This document shows positions 5,168 to 5,312 of a DNA stretch of 5,312 nucleotides, piece by piece (position 1 is the first letter of the stretch; each line of letters starts with the position of its first letter). The DNA is from Parachlamydiales bacterium. Lineage in GTDB: Bacteria; Chlamydiota; Chlamydiia; Chlamydiales; Simkaniaceae. Both the position numbers and the translations under genes were made by a program. Location of the stretch: assembly GCA_030641465.1 (NCBI GenBank), contig DAOWHK010000103.1:1-5312 (forward strand). Reading direction: 5' to 3'. The notes beneath the pieces were generated by a model. That model worked only from the letters and a program-made list of their open reading frames with translations, made no database searches and was not told the DNA's origin.

Positions 5168-5312
5168 ATGAAACAACTCAAAACTTTTTTTATTCGCACC
5201 TACGGCTGCCAGATGAACGAGCTCGACACGGAAATCATGGTCGGGCAACTCGAAAATAGAGGACTAAAAAGAGTTTATGATGAAAAAGAGGGTGATCTTC
5301 TCCTATATAACA
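5168..5312 (+). CDS. miaB: tRNA-2-methylthio-N6-dimethylallyladenosine synthase, N-terminal fragment (3' end outside window)
   Basis: Only the first 48 codons are present. MiaB is a cytosolic radical-SAM methylthiotransferase with two iron-sulfur clusters that adds a methylthio group to i6A37 in tRNAs reading U-starting codons, after MiaA has made i6A. The fragment carries the N-terminal UPF0004 signature FFIRTYGCQMNELDTEIM (7-24). C14 is the first cluster cysteine; the TYGCQMN form is characteristic of MiaB rather than RimO (GCPKN type) or MtaB. The GDLLLYN end corresponds to the strand just before the second cysteine, which lies past the window. ATG 5168 is the start: the ATG five bases upstream (5163) meets a stop after two codons. 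No clear Shine-Dalgarno is visible. It has its own divergent promoter. Confidence 0.93.
   Translation, partial: MKQLKTFFIRTYGCQMNELDTEIMVGQLENRGLKRVYDEKEGDLLLYN

Overview
The window is 5.3 kb of AT-rich bacterial chromosome with six genes, two of them cut by the window ends. An LptF/LptG-type permease at the left edge implies a Gram-negative cell with lipopolysaccharide. The low GC content, the ordinary bacterial rplM-rpsI pair next to a divergent miaB, and the general look of the permease and carboxypeptidase would suit a chlamydia-like (environmental Chlamydiota) bacterium. That placement is an impression from sequence style, not a demonstrated match.

Left block, + strand (1-2963): the 3' part of the LptF/LptG-family permease, then a PAP2-superfamily membrane phosphatase (674-1456), then a complete M32 metallocarboxypeptidase (1446-2963). 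The genes are 10 bp apart and then overlap by 11 bp, so they look like one transcription and translation unit. It ends at a hairpin terminator (2993-3018). The first two products are inner-membrane proteins plausibly concerned with envelope lipids; the third is a cytosolic peptidase.

Middle block, + strand (3019-4101): a self-contained regulatory unit. It has a consensus-like promoter with the long 20-bp spacer typical of MerR-family targets and a perfect ACGTATACGT palindrome in that spacer (3032-3063). A roughly 200-nt leader follows, mostly filled by a 155-bp imperfect palindrome that looks like a miniature inverted-repeat element (3103-3257). The gene itself is a MerR regulator with a C-terminal TipAS-type ligand-binding domain (3271-4056). 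A strong Shine-Dalgarno and ATG inside the gene (3595-3612) would yield the TipAS domain alone, as in the Streptomyces tipA system. The unit is bracketed by two near-identical, inverted terminator hairpins (2993-3018 and 4071-4096, one mismatch in 26).

Right block: rpsI (S9) and rplM (L13) on the - strand form the usual ribosomal-protein operon, read from a good sigma70-type promoter at 5043-5071. The gene miaB starts divergently at 5168 from its own promoter (5109-5137). A perfect 14-bp inverted repeat (5013-5026 and 5087-5100) flanks the rplM promoter. No tRNA, rRNA, CRISPR array or transposase gene was seen.
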